Numbered from the stretch's first letter, positions 40,850 to 54,303 are shown. The stretch is 64,000 bases of DNA from Kiritimatiellota bacterium B12222 (GCA_029719485.1 CP120722.1:372001-436000); one strand, 5' to 3'. The notes: generated from the letters alone by a model not told the origin. Made by a program: numbers and translations.

Positions 40850-41380
40850 ATGATTCACCCCACTGCTACCCTTTATGACCAAGCCCGCATCGTCGGTAAC
40901 CGCGAACAACTTTTTGTAGGTGCCCACAGCCAAATCGATGATTTTGTGTTTTGTTACATTGGGGCCCATTGTGACATTGGACGCAATGTACATATCTCCA
41001 GTTTTTGTAGCATTATTGGTGGAGGTGAATTGATCATGGAAGATTTTTCAGGGCTCAGTGCCGGGTGCCGATTGATTACTGGCAGTGATGATTTCACAGG
41101 ACCTTGGTTAACCAATCCTACCGTACCCGCAGAATTCACCAACGTGATCCGCGGCAAAATTCACATTTGCCGGCATGCGGTCCTCGGCACCAATGCGGTG
41201 GTATATCCCGGAGTGACCATCGGCGAAGGGGCCGCCGTCGGTGCAGGATGTTTGGTGCGCAAAGATCTGGAACCTTGGACCATTTACGCCGGTACCAATC
41301 CTAAACCCGTAGGCAAACGCGACGCTGAAGCGATTTTGGCCAAAGAAAAAGCCTACTTGGAGTCAGAACGTGCAGACTAA
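40850..41380 (+). CDS. Left-handed beta-helix acyltransferase
   Basis: A 176-residue hexapeptide-repeat transferase. Imperfect [LIV]GxxxxI repeats run from about residue 14 to 140 (for example VGAHSQIDD, IGAHCDIGR, LGTNAVVYPGVTIGEGAAVGAG), the left-handed beta helix of the xenobiotic/maltose/galactoside acetyltransferases. Such enzymes O- or N-acetylate sugars. It lacks the N-terminal Rossmann-like domain of PglD. It overlaps the sugar transferase gene by 11 bases and shares a cluster with a DegT aminotransferase, so a nucleotide-sugar or lipid-linked sugar is the likely acceptor. Confidence 0.85.
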   Translation: MIHPTATLYDQARIVGNREQLFVGAHSQIDDFVFCYIGAHCDIGRNVHISSFCSIIGGGELIMEDFSGLSAGCRLITGSDDFTGPWLTNPTVPAEFTNVIRGKIHICRHAVLGTNAVVYPGVTIGEGAAVGAGCLVRKDLEPWTIYAGTNPKPVGKRDAEAILAKEKAYLESERAD

Positions 41381-41993
41381 TGCCCCTTGGCCTCAGTCAC
41401 AGGGAAAACGCCTCCTTGATTTTTTTGCAGCCATGCTTCTCCTTTTAATCCTGTGGCCTGTAATGATCCTCATCGCCATCGTCCTTTATTTTCAAGATGG
41501 ATTCCCCATCCTATTTCAACAAATTCGACCCGGACGGCGGGAAGAGTTATTCACCCTCATCAAGTTTCGGACCTTAGCGGATACCCCATCCGAAACCGAA
41601 ACACCTGCAGGCAAAATTCCTCCCACCCCATTTTGCAAATTTCTTCGGGCTTCCGGATTAGATGAACTCCCTGAATTATGGAATATCCTTAAAGGAGACA
41701 TGAGTTTTGTGGGGCCCCGTCCATTATTGGTACGGTATCTTCCACGTTATTCTCTTCATCAACAACGCCGACATCATGTCCGTCCCGGTCTCACTGGACT
41801 CGCTCAAGTCAACGGGCGTAATGCCATCGATTGGCCACAACGACTCGACCTTGATGTCGAGTACGTCGAAACAGCCACCCTAGGTACCGACCTTCACATT
41901 TTATGGAACACCATCCTTCTCATTGGACGCGGAGAAGGAACCGCCGAACCTGGTGAATTTATGGGAAATCCACTGGAAGACCGTCAAAAATAG
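41370..41993 (+). CDS. PglC-like initiating sugar transferase
   Basis: The 207-residue protein is a bacterial sugar transferase (monotopic phosphoglycosyl transferase) that moves a sugar phosphate from UDP-sugar to undecaprenyl phosphate, the first membrane step of many surface glycans. It has the reentrant membrane helix near residues 15-36, the LIKFRTL segment, the catalytic Asp-Glu pair in SGLDELPELWN, the MSFVGPRPLL signature, and RHHVRPGLTGLAQVNGR. The short, single-domain form matches PglC rather than the large WbaP form. Confidence 0.9.
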   Translation: MQTNAPWPQSQGKRLLDFFAAMLLLLILWPVMILIAIVLYFQDGFPILFQQIRPGRREELFTLIKFRTLADTPSETETPAGKIPPTPFCKFLRASGLDELPELWNILKGDMSFVGPRPLLVRYLPRYSLHQQRRHHVRPGLTGLAQVNGRNAIDWPQRLDLDVEYVETATLGTDLHILWNTILLIGRGEGTAEPGEFMGNPLEDRQK

Positions 41994-42050
41994 ATCCTCC
42001 CATTTTTCACAAACCCCACGCCAACAAAACATTTAATCCTCCCATTCCTT

Positions 42051-43178
42051 ATGTCCCGTATCTTTTTATCCCCTCCTCATCAAACGGGCCAAGAGCTCTC
42101 CCTCATCCAGGAAGTACTCGAGAGTAATTATCTTGCACCCGTCGGTCCAATGTTAGATCGATTGGAAAATAAAATGGCGGAGATTACAAAATGTCCCCAC
42201 TGCTTGGCAGTGAATACAGGAACCGCAGCCCTCCATTTGGCTTTGCGACATTTGATTGATCTCCAGCGGCAACAGGATTCTCGTCCACCCTTGGTCATCG
42301 CATCTTCACTTTCCTTTATTGCGTCCATTGGCCCCGCACTTCAATTGGGATGCGACGTTTGGTTATGTGATGCAGAAGAAGATAGCTGGACCCTTGATCC
42401 TATTCAACTTTCTCATGCCATCACCCAAGCCCATGCGGAAAACCGAAATATTCTCTGTGTCCTGCCGACCGATCTTTATGGACAGGCCTGCGATTTGACC
42501 GCCATCAAAGGACTTTGCGATCCTTTTGGAATTCCAGTACTTTGTGATAGCGCCGAAGCCTTAGGAGTCATCCGGGAAGGACCTGCTCCTTTTGCTCAGG
42601 TGTTTTCCTTTAATGGCAATAAAATCATCACCAGTTCCGGCGGAGGAATATTAGCCTCACAGGATGCAGACCTGATTGCCCATGCACGAAAACTCTCCAT
42701 GCAAGCCCGCGAAAATGTGGTGCATTACGAACACAAAGAACTGGGCTATAATTATCGCATGAGCAATCTGCTTGCAGCGGTCGCGGTAGCACAACTCGAT
42801 TGTTTACCCGAACGGGTACAAGCGCGGAGAAATATCTTCGCAGGATATCAAGAACGGTTAAAAGATGTGAATGGTATCACTTTTATGCCCGAAGCCACCT
42901 GGAATACCGCTACCCGCTGGTTAAGTGTCATTCGCATCAATCCCCACCATTTTGGATGTGATCGCGAACAAATTCGATCTGCTTTAGAAAAAGAAGACAT
43001 TGAAAGTCGCCCCGTGTGGAAGCCTCTTCATCAACAACCTGTGTTAAAACATCTCCGTATGTTCGGTGGACAAATTTCAGATCAGCTCTTCAGCGAAGGA
43101 CTCTGCCTTCCCTCAGGATCTGCTCTCAATCCTGACGACCTGGATCGCATCTGCGAAATCATAAAAACCACAGTCTAG
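42051..43178 (+). CDS. DegT/DnrJ/EryC1-type sugar aminotransferase
   Basis: A 375-residue PLP enzyme of the sugar aminotransferase family. Seen are SNYLAPVGP near the N-terminus, VNTGTAALHLAL (cofactor phosphate region), VLCDSAEALGV, and SFNGNKIITSSGGG with the PLP-binding lysine. The YNYRMSNLLAAVAVAQLD segment is also standard. In the PglE group it makes a 4-amino sugar such as the bacillosamine precursor. With the acyltransferase and PglC-like genes just upstream it forms a plausible amino-sugar glycan set; the 4,6-dehydratase is not in the window. Confidence 0.9.
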   Translation: MSRIFLSPPHQTGQELSLIQEVLESNYLAPVGPMLDRLENKMAEITKCPHCLAVNTGTAALHLALRHLIDLQRQQDSRPPLVIASSLSFIASIGPALQLGCDVWLCDAEEDSWTLDPIQLSHAITQAHAENRNILCVLPTDLYGQACDLTAIKGLCDPFGIPVLCDSAEALGVIREGPAPFAQVFSFNGNKIITSSGGGILASQDADLIAHARKLSMQARENVVHYEHKELGYNYRMSNLLAAVAVAQLDCLPERVQARRNIFAGYQERLKDVNGITFMPEATWNTATRWLSVIRINPHHFGCDREQIRSALEKEDIESRPVWKPLHQQPVLKHLRMFGGQISDQLFSEGLCLPSGSALNPDDLDRICEIIKTTV

Positions 43179-43319
43179 GGTCAAAAAAAGAGCCCCCCCC
43201 CCAAAAAAAAACATCCATTTCCAGAACGGGGCTTTAGGGGTCGCCAATTTTCGCGGCCTTTTCCGGCAAAACAGCGGAGGCTTCACTGACCTGGGAGGCC
43301 AGATCCCAAAAGTTGGGCA

Positions 43320-43357
43320 AAAAGAAACCCCCGAATTACTTACGTAAAACGGGGGTT
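43320..43357 (-). terminator. Terminator of the rRNA operon
   Basis: On the minus strand AACCCCCG (43350-43357) pairs with CGGGGGTT (43326-43333), followed by TTTCTTTTT. It lies just after the 5S gene. Confidence 0.85.
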
Positions 43358-43368
43358 ATTAAAAAAGT

Positions 43369-43483
43369 TCCGGCAGCGTGCTACTCTTCCACAACATTAT
43401 GTTGCAGTACCATCGCCGCTGAGAGACTTAACTACCGTGTTCGAGATGGGAACGGGTGGGTCACTCTCGCCATAGCCACCGGA
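43369..43483 (-). rRNA. rrf: 5S ribosomal RNA
   Basis: On the minus strand the sequence opens TCCGGTGGC and closes GCTGCCGGA, nine pairs (two of them G-U) that form the terminal helix of 5S. The conserved middle CCCGTTCCCATCTCGAAC is present. The length of 115 bases is normal. Confidence 0.95.
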
Positions 43484-43567
43484 AAGGGGGCTCTCTCGAG
43501 AAGAGAGAAAAAATTGAAATTGCATAGAACGGGTATACCAATCGACAGATATTCGGAAATAAAAATA

Positions 43568-46502
<2,935 letters not shown>

Positions 46503-46560
46503 ATAATTGTTTATATCCCGATATTCTATCGGTTGTAATTTGTATACCCTATCTATGCAA

Positions 46561-46572
46561 TTTTCAAAGAAC
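46561..46572 (-). promoter_or_regulatory. boxA-like antitermination site before 23S
   Basis: The minus strand reads GTTCTTTGAAAA in the tRNA-23S spacer, close to the boxA consensus TGCTCTTTAAA. A second similar site precedes 16S. Confidence 0.5.
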
Positions 46573-46683
46573 TGTGGTACAGGGTTCCCGCGTTGGGATC
46601 CAAGACCGAAAGCTTTTTTAACAAGTAAATTTGTAAATATCTGATGATTGATTTATCCGTCATCACCTATCCGCCATTTATAA

Positions 46684-46760
46684 TGGTGGGCGCACCAGGA
46701 CTCGAACCTGGGACCTCGTCCTTATCAGGGACGCGCTCTAACCAACTGAGCTATGCGCCC
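46684..46760 (-). tRNA. tRNA-Ile (GAT anticodon)
   Basis: The minus strand gives a full cloverleaf: acceptor GGGCGCA pairing with TGCGCCC, D arm AGCTCAGTTGGTTAGAGC, anticodon loop CTGATAA and T arm GGTTCGAGTCC. The 3' CCA is encoded. Confidence 0.95.
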
Positions 46761-46775
46761 GGCTGAATCAAAAAC

Positions 46776-46851
46776 TGGTGGAGCCAGACGGGATCGAACC
46801 GACGACCTCCTGAATGCAAATCAGGCGCTCTCCCAGCTGAGCTATGGCCCC
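46776..46851 (-). tRNA. tRNA-Ala (TGC anticodon)
   Basis: The minus strand forms a cloverleaf with acceptor GGGGCCA, D arm AGCTCAGCTGGGAGAGC, anticodon loop TTTGCAT, and T arm GGTTCGATCCC, ending with an encoded CCA. In the transcript it precedes tRNA-Ile. Confidence 0.95.
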
Positions 46852-47066
46852 AAAATCTGTTTGAGAGACCGGGATATCACTTTCGTGATCGTTGCCGTTT
46901 AATTATTTCGCTCTAGAAATGATATGATTTATGAAACCGTACAAACCCTGTAAGTTGTCGTTGTAATACGTTACCGTATTACGCAACCAGAAATGAATCT
47001 GGTGTTTAACCTATCTGCAGAAAAGCAGCAATAATTTGGGAAATCCAAATTAAGTCCTTTCGCAGA

Positions 47067-48643
<1,577 letters not shown>

Positions 48644-48775
48644 AAATCTTTTTACAAAGAATTTATCCGCTCCATTTATTTGTATTTGTTGGAGCCTCAA
48701 ATTTCTTGTCGGGTTCGCACAAGTTTCACAAATCACATCATTTCTAAATCGAAATAATTTTTTTATTTACTTGCT

Positions 48776-48790
48776 AAATTTTTAAAGAAC
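48776..48790 (-). promoter_or_regulatory. boxA-like antitermination site before 16S
   Basis: The minus strand reads GTTCTTTAAAAATTT between the candidate promoter and the 16S gene, close to the boxA consensus. Confidence 0.55.
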
Positions 48791-48839
48791 TATGGACTGT
48801 GTGACTTGCGTCTCACACTCCGTAAATCGGGTCCGCTCT

Positions 48840-48867
48840 TTTACAGTATCTTCGAGCATCTTGTCAA
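48840..48867 (-). promoter_or_regulatory. Candidate rRNA operon promoter
   Basis: A perfect TTGACA (48862-48867, minus strand) is followed after 16 bases by TGTAAA (48840-48845). An A-rich tract just upstream may serve as an UP element. It lies about 200 bases before the 16S gene, upstream of the boxA-like site. Confidence 0.6.
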
Positions 48868-49558
48868 CAGGTTTTTTAAAGTTTCTTTTACTTTATTTCC
48901 AAGCCGTTTGTTTGGCTTGCACTGTCGGAAGAACGAAGTCGCTGTAAGCGAAGGGAGCGGGGTTTTACACGTCAGGCAGCTTACTGTCAACCGTGTATTT
49001 TACTTTTTATTTAAGTCTTTTTGACGGACTTAAAAACATGGCAACGTGATGTTTTTCTCGTTGCGGGAGTCGCGGAACATAGACAGTTTTTGCCATTCGT
49101 CAACCCTTGTTTCGTTTTATTATCACCTTTCCTTGGTTTTCTTTCCACACATACCAAGTTTCCTATGGGCAGTTCTTTTGCATTATCCCTATTTTATAAG
49201 GGCTTTTTCAACTATATCCCCCATTTATGGCTTATTTATTTTGGTTTCGGGTTCATGACTTTATTCCTCTGGCTTGTGCGATGTCTGGCCTTTTCTCTGC
49301 TACTTCGTCTCTGTTTATACCTAAATTGAAGCCTAAATCTCTGCCGTTTCTTTGTTTTTTACCTGTAGAAAACATTCCCAGCGAACTTTTACGGTCATCA
49401 TCCTCCCGCCCCAATATCTCCCTTTCCAAGCTTTCGATCCATCCTTTGCACTCTTCTGTACGGTTTCCAGCACTTTTAGTAGCAGCTTTTCCCTTGGCAC
49501 ATTCTAAATGTGATCAGCAAATTCATGCTCAATTTACATCAAAACATCTTGTTTCTAC
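48868..49558. other. Gene-free, strand-skewed intergenic region
   Basis: About 690 bases between the rRNA promoter and the end of the GH5 gene hold no supported gene. The plus strand is strongly pyrimidine-rich, which creates several overlapping hydrophobic ORFs (up to 112 codons) without ribosome sites or recognisable sequence. One inverted repeat, GCAACG with CGTTGC at about 49041-49064, is the only clear structure. Confidence 0.5.
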
Positions 49559-50713
49559 TTATTGAACGACAGCTATTTCACCTGCCATTACGCCTTCCGC
49601 TATCCCTAACATCGCGCTACTTGGACTTCCATCAGACGCTCGAATGGCAAATCCCCCTTGATAATCCCAAGCCGCCCAACCAAAGTTATGTCGTTCAGCA
49701 GCAGTGACCACTGCGCGATAATAGTTGAAAATCGAGTCAGGAGTCGCGGTTTGAAAAACTCCAAACTCCCCAATATGTATTTCTACCCTTGGTATGTTTT
49801 CAGCGGCCCACTCCGCTAAACGTTTGAAATCTGGGTCAACCGATCGCTCAGCATCAATGGCTTGATTTGAAAGCGCCAGTCGGGAATGCCCGGGAGGCAA
49901 CAAGCTGGAAAGATCCGGAATCACCCCTGGGAAATCAACTTGTGGCATGGAGGGTTTATATTCCGTCCAATCAGTGCGCTGATGTGTGAATGGCAGTGGA
50001 TCATAAAAATGTAAAGTTAAAGCCACATAGGGGTCATCTGGTAAGATCACATCTTCAATGGTCCTGAATTTACTCCATTGATTGCTGGTTACATATACAA
50101 TTCGGGTCGGGTTGCTTTCGCGAATAGCTTTCAACAATCGATCCTGTACCGGATTCAATTGTGCATTTTTTTCTGCCACGGGCTCATTAAGTAACTCAAA
50201 ACGTAACCAAGAACCTGCTTCCGCATAATAGGTTGCGACCTCTCCCCAAAAGGTTGCCACCTCCGCCAACAAAAGCTCATCTGTAAACAATGAACTGTCT
50301 CTCGCTTTACTTGAAAAATTTGCGCCGGGAACTGTATGCATATCAAGTATAACCCCCAAGCCACTTGCCTGCGCCCAAGTACACGCTCGATTAAAGGGTT
50401 CAAGTGCAGACAACTCTAAGTGTCCATCTTCATTCATCCAGCGTTTTGCATCTACAGGTATTCGTATATGATCAAATCCTTGGGCCGCAATCCAACTGAC
50501 ATCTTCATCGGTAAACCAATCAGCACCGTAGGGACGGTCTTCTCTATTTTGCGCAAGCCAATGGCTTATGTTTACACCCCGTTTAAATTTAGGAGCTTCA
50601 CGCTCTAGCACAGGTTCCCGGCTCTCCCTCTCCAGAACGACACCTTTATTCCTGCTACAGGATGTCAATAGTGTGAGACCAGTAAGTAAAATGACAAAAT
50701 GACGGGCGTACAT
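49559..50713 (-). CDS. GH5-family glycoside hydrolase, lipoprotein
   Basis: A 384-residue secreted enzyme with a lipoprotein signal (LTLLTSC, acylated cysteine at residue 19). The (beta/alpha)8 catalytic domain has the early GVNISHWLAQ, the acid/base glutamate in FELLNEPV and the nucleophile glutamate in HIGEFGVF, the pair expected in family 5 cellulases, mannanases and related beta-glycanases. The exact polysaccharide is not predictable. It is the last gene of a three-gene minus-strand unit with a secreted protein and a pseudopilin. Confidence 0.88.
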   Translation of the reverse strand: MYARHFVILLTGLTLLTSCSRNKGVVLERESREPVLEREAPKFKRGVNISHWLAQNREDRPYGADWFTDEDVSWIAAQGFDHIRIPVDAKRWMNEDGHLELSALEPFNRACTWAQASGLGVILDMHTVPGANFSSKARDSSLFTDELLLAEVATFWGEVATYYAEAGSWLRFELLNEPVAEKNAQLNPVQDRLLKAIRESNPTRIVYVTSNQWSKFRTIEDVILPDDPYVALTLHFYDPLPFTHQRTDWTEYKPSMPQVDFPGVIPDLSSLLPPGHSRLALSNQAIDAERSVDPDFKRLAEWAAENIPRVEIHIGEFGVFQTATPDSIFNYYRAVVTAAERHNFGWAAWDYQGGFAIRASDGSPSSAMLGIAEGVMAGEIAVVQ

Positions 50714-50758
50714 TGTAAGGATACCTGATAAGATGTGAAAAAAACGTAATATAAAATC

Positions 50759-51301
50759 CTAAGGGATTGATGGAGCTGGCACGGCTTCCAGACGGATCAA
50801 CTCTACCGCCAGGGGTGCCGCATCTTGATAGTTCCCTTGGATTTGAAATTTTGTAATCGCTGACAAATTCACATAACCTTCAGGTGCATCCGCCGGCCGA
50901 AAGAAAGGTTTATTCAACGCAACGATCATGGTGGTGGCATTAGTCGGCCCATTTTTAAGCGAAAAACTATAGCCTGAGGCATGTCCCTCTTCACTATAGA
51001 GAATCACATTTATACCACTCGCCTTGTTTTCAGGCAATATCCGGAAACATAAAGCCAGACCATGAACATCAGAAAGATCTAGAGACACCGAATCTCCGCC
51101 GCCTCCTTTGGCTGTCGCTGCCCCATGTATAAGAATGCCATTATCCGATGAGCTCATCTGACCTTTCCAACTTCCATAGAGGAATTCGAGAGGCTTTTCA
51201 TCAAAACGGACCAGAGTTATTTTTTCAGTATCCGCCTCTGCGGACACCAAGTTCAGACTGAAAACACAGAGGAGGGATAACACAAAAGAAGAAAGATTCA
51301 T
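50759..51301 (-). CDS. Secreted beta-rich protein of unknown function
   Basis: The 180-residue protein has a signal peptide (FVLSLLCVFSLNLVSAEA) and an all-beta-looking body with alternating hydrophobic residues, ending in a strand AVELIRLEAV. The pattern resembles a jelly-roll carbohydrate-binding module, but I cannot assign a family. It lies 45 bases upstream of the GH5 gene and probably acts with it on the same glycan. Confidence 0.7.
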   Translation of the reverse strand: MNLSSFVLSLLCVFSLNLVSAEADTEKITLVRFDEKPLEFLYGSWKGQMSSSDNGILIHGAATAKGGGGDSVSLDLSDVHGLALCFRILPENKASGINVILYSEEGHASGYSFSLKNGPTNATTMIVALNKPFFRPADAPEGYVNLSAITKFQIQGNYQDAAPLAVELIRLEAVPAPSIP

Positions 51302-51362
51302 AAGCAGAGTTCTTTGGGGGTTAATTTTGAAAGGGATGAACAGGTTATCTACGAAAGAGCGT

Positions 51363-52127
51363 CTAGATATCTATTTGGAGATTTCTTTGCAAAAGCTCAC
51401 CCTCCATTTTGATCCCAACATGACCATCAGCAAAAAGACATTTGATTCCCTTGCCATTGGCCGCCCGCCAACGAAGTTGCCCCCTGGCGGCAGCAGTATC
51501 GTCTTCATCCGGTCCCCGACTGACAGGCATATCGCTGTCCCCGTGCGGATAGCGCTTCCATACCCCACTGGCGGCATAAAAAGTCGCCATGCTGTCGCCA
51601 TTTAGTACTTGTGCCCCATCAGCCATTAACACTTGTTCACTGGCACGGGTCGCGAGATCCCGCCAAATCAGACGTGCAGTATCAGAAGGCTGGGGGTCAG
51701 TACTATCCCATTGTTGAATATCAGGCATAAACGCAGGATTACAGGAGAAGTGATAATTCCCCTTTTGGGAAGAGGCCGCAGGATCTTTAAACACCTGCGA
51801 CGCTTCCCCGCCATCCTGATACGTCGATCCCTCTCCGCCCAAGTAGGGAGAGAGAATAACTGCATAATTTGTAGTTTTAGAAACAGAGGGAGGAAAACGA
51901 CCCTCAAAGTCCATAGAAAACAACTGCACCGCAATTCCGACCTGCCGCAAGTTGGAAAGTCCCTTCACTTGCTTCGCACCCATCAATGCGCGATTTACAG
52001 CAGGAACAAGCAGAGAAGATAACAAGGCGATGATCGCAATCACCACCAACATTTCTATTAAAGTAAATGCCGCCATGGATGAGGCACGCATTTTGCGGCC
52101 TTTGAAAGTGAGACTTTTGTTGTGCAT
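51363..52127 (-). CDS. Type II pseudopilin-like protein (H-X9-DG type)
   Basis: The 254-residue protein has a short positively charged leader, the prepilin peptidase site [20 protein letters not shown], and ends with the FADGHV motif seen in the large family of pseudopilin-like proteins abundant in Verrucomicrobiota, Lentisphaerota and Planctomycetota. These are thought to be exported and processed like GspG, but do not need to sit beside a type II secretion operon. A downstream methionine at 52091 would give a more usual short leader. It is the first gene of the operon with the secreted protein and GH5 enzyme. Confidence 0.88.
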   Translation of the reverse strand: MHNKSLTFKGRKMRASSMAAFTLIEMLVVIAIIALLSSLLVPAVNRALMGAKQVKGLSNLRQVGIAVQLFSMDFEGRFPPSVSKTTNYAVILSPYLGGEGSTYQDGGEASQVFKDPAASSQKGNYHFSCNPAFMPDIQQWDSTDPQPSDTARLIWRDLATRASEQVLMADGAQVLNGDSMATFYAASGVWKRYPHGDSDMPVSRGPDEDDTAAARGQLRWRAANGKGIKCLFADGHVGIKMEGELLQRNLQIDI

Positions 52128-52165
52128 ATTTTAAAAATACCCGAGTTCCAGCTCAAGTCCACCAC

Positions 52166-52187
52166 AAAATGTAATTATTTACATTTT
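52166..52187. promoter_or_regulatory. Palindromic operator in the pseudopilin/GH5 promoter
   Basis: A perfect inverted repeat with 9-base arms AAAATGTAA and TTACATTTT separated by TTAT lies 38 bases before the pseudopilin gene. Its core ATGTAA-N4-TTACAT is identical to the core of the palindrome in front of the PEP-CTERM gene. It is most likely bound by the adjacent LacI-family regulator. Confidence 0.75.
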
Positions 52188-52203
52188 AAGGTGTGGCTTA
52201 CAA
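52174..52203 (-). promoter_or_regulatory. Candidate promoter of the pseudopilin-GH5 operon
   Basis: On the minus strand TTGTAA (52198-52203) and AATAAT (52174-52179) are 18 bases apart, and the palindrome overlaps the -10 box. The match to consensus is moderate. Confidence 0.45.
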
Positions 52204-52217
52204 CCTCGTTACTTTTA

Positions 52218-53276
52218 TTATCCCCTAGGCGCAGCCGTGGTTTCTCTAACAATGAGTTCAGGCGTAAAAAGATTCAGCTCCCTACTGTTCTTTTTCATCC
52301 CATCTTTTAAATGAAGCTCATGAATCATGCGTACAGATGCATCGGCCATCTTTAGCCACGGTTGCCGAATCGTTGTCAATGCGGGCGAATGACGCGAAGC
52401 CCATAACGCATCATCAAAGCCCGTAACCGAGACCCGCTCCGGACACGACACCCCTTTAGTCGCAAGACCACGAATCAACCCTAATGCCTGCTCGTCGTTT
52501 CCACAAACCACTGCGGTCACTTTTTCGAGTAAGGGGAAAATATAATCCGCCGCCGCTACCCCACTCTCAAAGGTAAACTCCTCATTAAAACACCAATCAG
52601 AACGAACCACCCGTTGATGATCCGCCATCGCCGCTTCAAAACCTTCACGCCTGTCCCTGACATCACGCCGATTGGCCGGCCCATTCAAATGTGCGATATG
52701 CTGATGCCCTAACTCAATGAGATGCTCTGTGACCATATATCCCCCGGTTTTTTCCTCCGTACCAAACACAGGAACCGTCAAATCACTGGGATCTACTCCC
52801 ATGGGAAGACAGCTTGAAATGGTAACAAAGGGTTGGTGCAACCGCTCCAGACCGATTAACATGCGGGCCGTCAGAGTATCGGAAAGATAAATTATTCCTC
52901 CACAACCTACAGTAGCCGCAGTCAATTGCTCATTGAAGTCTTCCTCATAGTCCGGCTGAAAGGCAATGGCATGCACCACCTGCTTTCTCTCTGCAGCCGC
53001 ATGCATCATGCCCGACATCAACCGCGCATAGTATTCACTCAAAAAAATCTTATCCTTGTTCCTCAATAGAATGGCGATGGGCGCCATACTGGTGCCACGA
53101 AGGATACGCGCCCCTGGATGCGGTGTAAAATGGAGTTGCGCCGCTAAATCTTGAATCCTCCGACGCGTTTCAGGCTTCACAATGTGAGCTGTTTTGGGGT
53201 TGAGTGCCCGGGACACGGTTGCCACAGAAACCCCTGCTTTTTCGGAAAATGTAACTATATTCAATCTTTTTTTCAT
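52218..53276 (-). CDS. LacI-family transcriptional regulator
   Basis: A 352-residue repressor-type protein. The N-terminal helix-turn-helix is NIVTFSEKAGVSVATVSRALN, followed by a hinge and a periplasmic-binding-protein-like effector domain with GGIIYLSDT, GHQHIAHLNGP, VVCGNDEQALGLIRGL and VSVTGFDDA. I start it at 53276, where family members begin; the frame extends 34 codons upstream into the divergent promoter region. Its neighbours suggest it responds to a sugar from glycan breakdown and controls the GH5 operon and the PEP-CTERM gene. Confidence 0.92.
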   Translation of the reverse strand: MKKRLNIVTFSEKAGVSVATVSRALNPKTAHIVKPETRRRIQDLAAQLHFTPHPGARILRGTSMAPIAILLRNKDKIFLSEYYARLMSGMMHAAAERKQVVHAIAFQPDYEEDFNEQLTAATVGCGGIIYLSDTLTARMLIGLERLHQPFVTISSCLPMGVDPSDLTVPVFGTEEKTGGYMVTEHLIELGHQHIAHLNGPANRRDVRDRREGFEAAMADHQRVVRSDWCFNEEFTFESGVAAADYIFPLLEKVTAVVCGNDEQALGLIRGLATKGVSCPERVSVTGFDDALWASRHSPALTTIRQPWLKMADASVRMIHELHLKDGMKKNSRELNLFTPELIVRETTAAPRG

Positions 53277-53423
53277 AACTGCAACATGATGTAGAACGGG
53301 TACTAGAGGAGTTTCATCAGGAAAAACACCATTTTCTTTAGTTAAAAATACACATACTTCACAGCTTCCTCTGTTCATTACTCGGGAACCTTAAAATAAA
53401 TTATAAATTATTCATACAAAACA

Positions 53424-53451
53424 TTGACATGAATGTAAATATTTACATAAT
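53424..53451 (+). promoter_or_regulatory. Promoter of the PEP-CTERM gene
   Basis: A perfect TTGACA (53424-53429) and CATAAT (53446-53451) are 16 bases apart, close to vegetative consensus, 27 bases before the start codon. The operator palindrome fills most of the spacer and overlaps the -10 box. Confidence 0.7.
53433..53448. promoter_or_regulatory. Palindromic operator in the PEP-CTERM promoter
   Basis: A perfect 16-base palindrome with half-site ATGTAAAT lies between the -35 and -10 boxes. Its core ATGTAA-N4-TTACAT matches the one at 52166-52187. The placement is ideal for repression by steric exclusion of polymerase. Confidence 0.8.
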
Positions 53452-53478
53452 TATAAAAACCTCATCAAAGGATACCCT

Positions 53479-54243
53479 ATGACTTATGAAAAAATGACTT
53501 CGGGACTTGCGAATACACATTCTCGTTTAAAACTCCCTATCCTCGCACTGGCATTCATCTGTGCATCATCTCTTCAGGCCACAATTTTGGTTCAGTATGA
53601 TATGGAAAATGCCAGCAACAGAGACGCGACATCAACCGAAGTGTCCGGACTCTCTGCATCAGATCTCACACTGAACAATTTAAATGCCAGTGGAATCACC
53701 ACCCCTTCAGGCTCATCAGACGTTTTTAGAACCATTATTTCTGCATATGCAGGGGGAACGACTGCAGGAGAGGCTTTAACCGAAGGTGCAGGTGCTACGG
53801 GAACCTATTTTTATCTCACCATTACCCCTGATGCCTTAAAATCTATTTCACTTACCAGTATTTCTTTTGATACCTTTGCCGCTACGGGTGGTCCAAGTAC
53901 ACGTCAGGTTTATCTGTTCTCCGATAAAACAGGCATCACCGATGGAGATGAACTTATATCTGCCAGTACCGTAAGCGGATCTCCCTTAATCCCCTACAAT
54001 AGTACGGCAACCGGACAAAACTTTTCCCTCGATCTATCTGGAATCAGTGCGTTCCAAAATATTTCTGATTCCGTGAACTTCCGGTTCTATACCCAAACCC
54101 CCACGGCAAGTCAGGGAATCGCCTTTGACGATATCACCATAGAAGGATCTGTAAATACTATCCCTGAACCCAGTAGCTATGCGCTCTTCTGTCTTACAGG
54201 CATGGCCTTCCTCCTGTTTAGAAGTCGCCGACAGATCAAATAA
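53479..54243 (+). CDS. PEP-CTERM sorting domain protein
   Basis: The 254-residue exported protein has a signal peptide ending CASSLQA, a beta-rich, serine/threonine-rich body and a classical PEP-CTERM tail: IPEPSSYALFCLTGMAFLLF followed by arginines. PEP-CTERM proteins are processed by an exosortase and usually end up at the cell surface or in exopolysaccharide. It is preceded by AAAGG and driven by a strong-looking promoter containing the putative LacI operator. No exosortase gene is in the window. Confidence 0.9.
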   Translation: MTYEKMTSGLANTHSRLKLPILALAFICASSLQATILVQYDMENASNRDATSTEVSGLSASDLTLNNLNASGITTPSGSSDVFRTIISAYAGGTTAGEALTEGAGATGTYFYLTITPDALKSISLTSISFDTFAATGGPSTRQVYLFSDKTGITDGDELISASTVSGSPLIPYNSTATGQNFSLDLSGISAFQNISDSVNFRFYTQTPTASQGIAFDDITIEGSVNTIPEPSSYALFCLTGMAFLLFRSRRQIK

Positions 54244-54266
54244 GCAGCCCTCCCTTCTTTCAATCG

Positions 54267-54303
54267 AAAAACCCGGATCTTGATTTCCAAGATCCGGGTT
54301 TTT
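54267..54303. terminator. Strong bidirectional terminator after the PEP-CTERM gene
   Basis: A perfect 16-base stem, AAAAACCCGGATCTTG at 54267-54282 with its complement at 54288-54303, has a 5-base loop and ends in TTTTT on both strands. Confidence 0.9.

Noticed and set aside
43193-43211. C10-A9 homopolymer pair after the aminotransferase gene as a phase-variation site
   Set aside because: It is intergenic, downstream of a stop codon and not near a promoter I can recognise.
48806-49707. Hydrophobic plus-strand ORFs between the rRNA promoter and GH5 gene
   Set aside because: They arise from pyrimidine-rich sequence, overlap one another, run into the GH5 gene antisense, and have no ribosome sites or recognisable domains.
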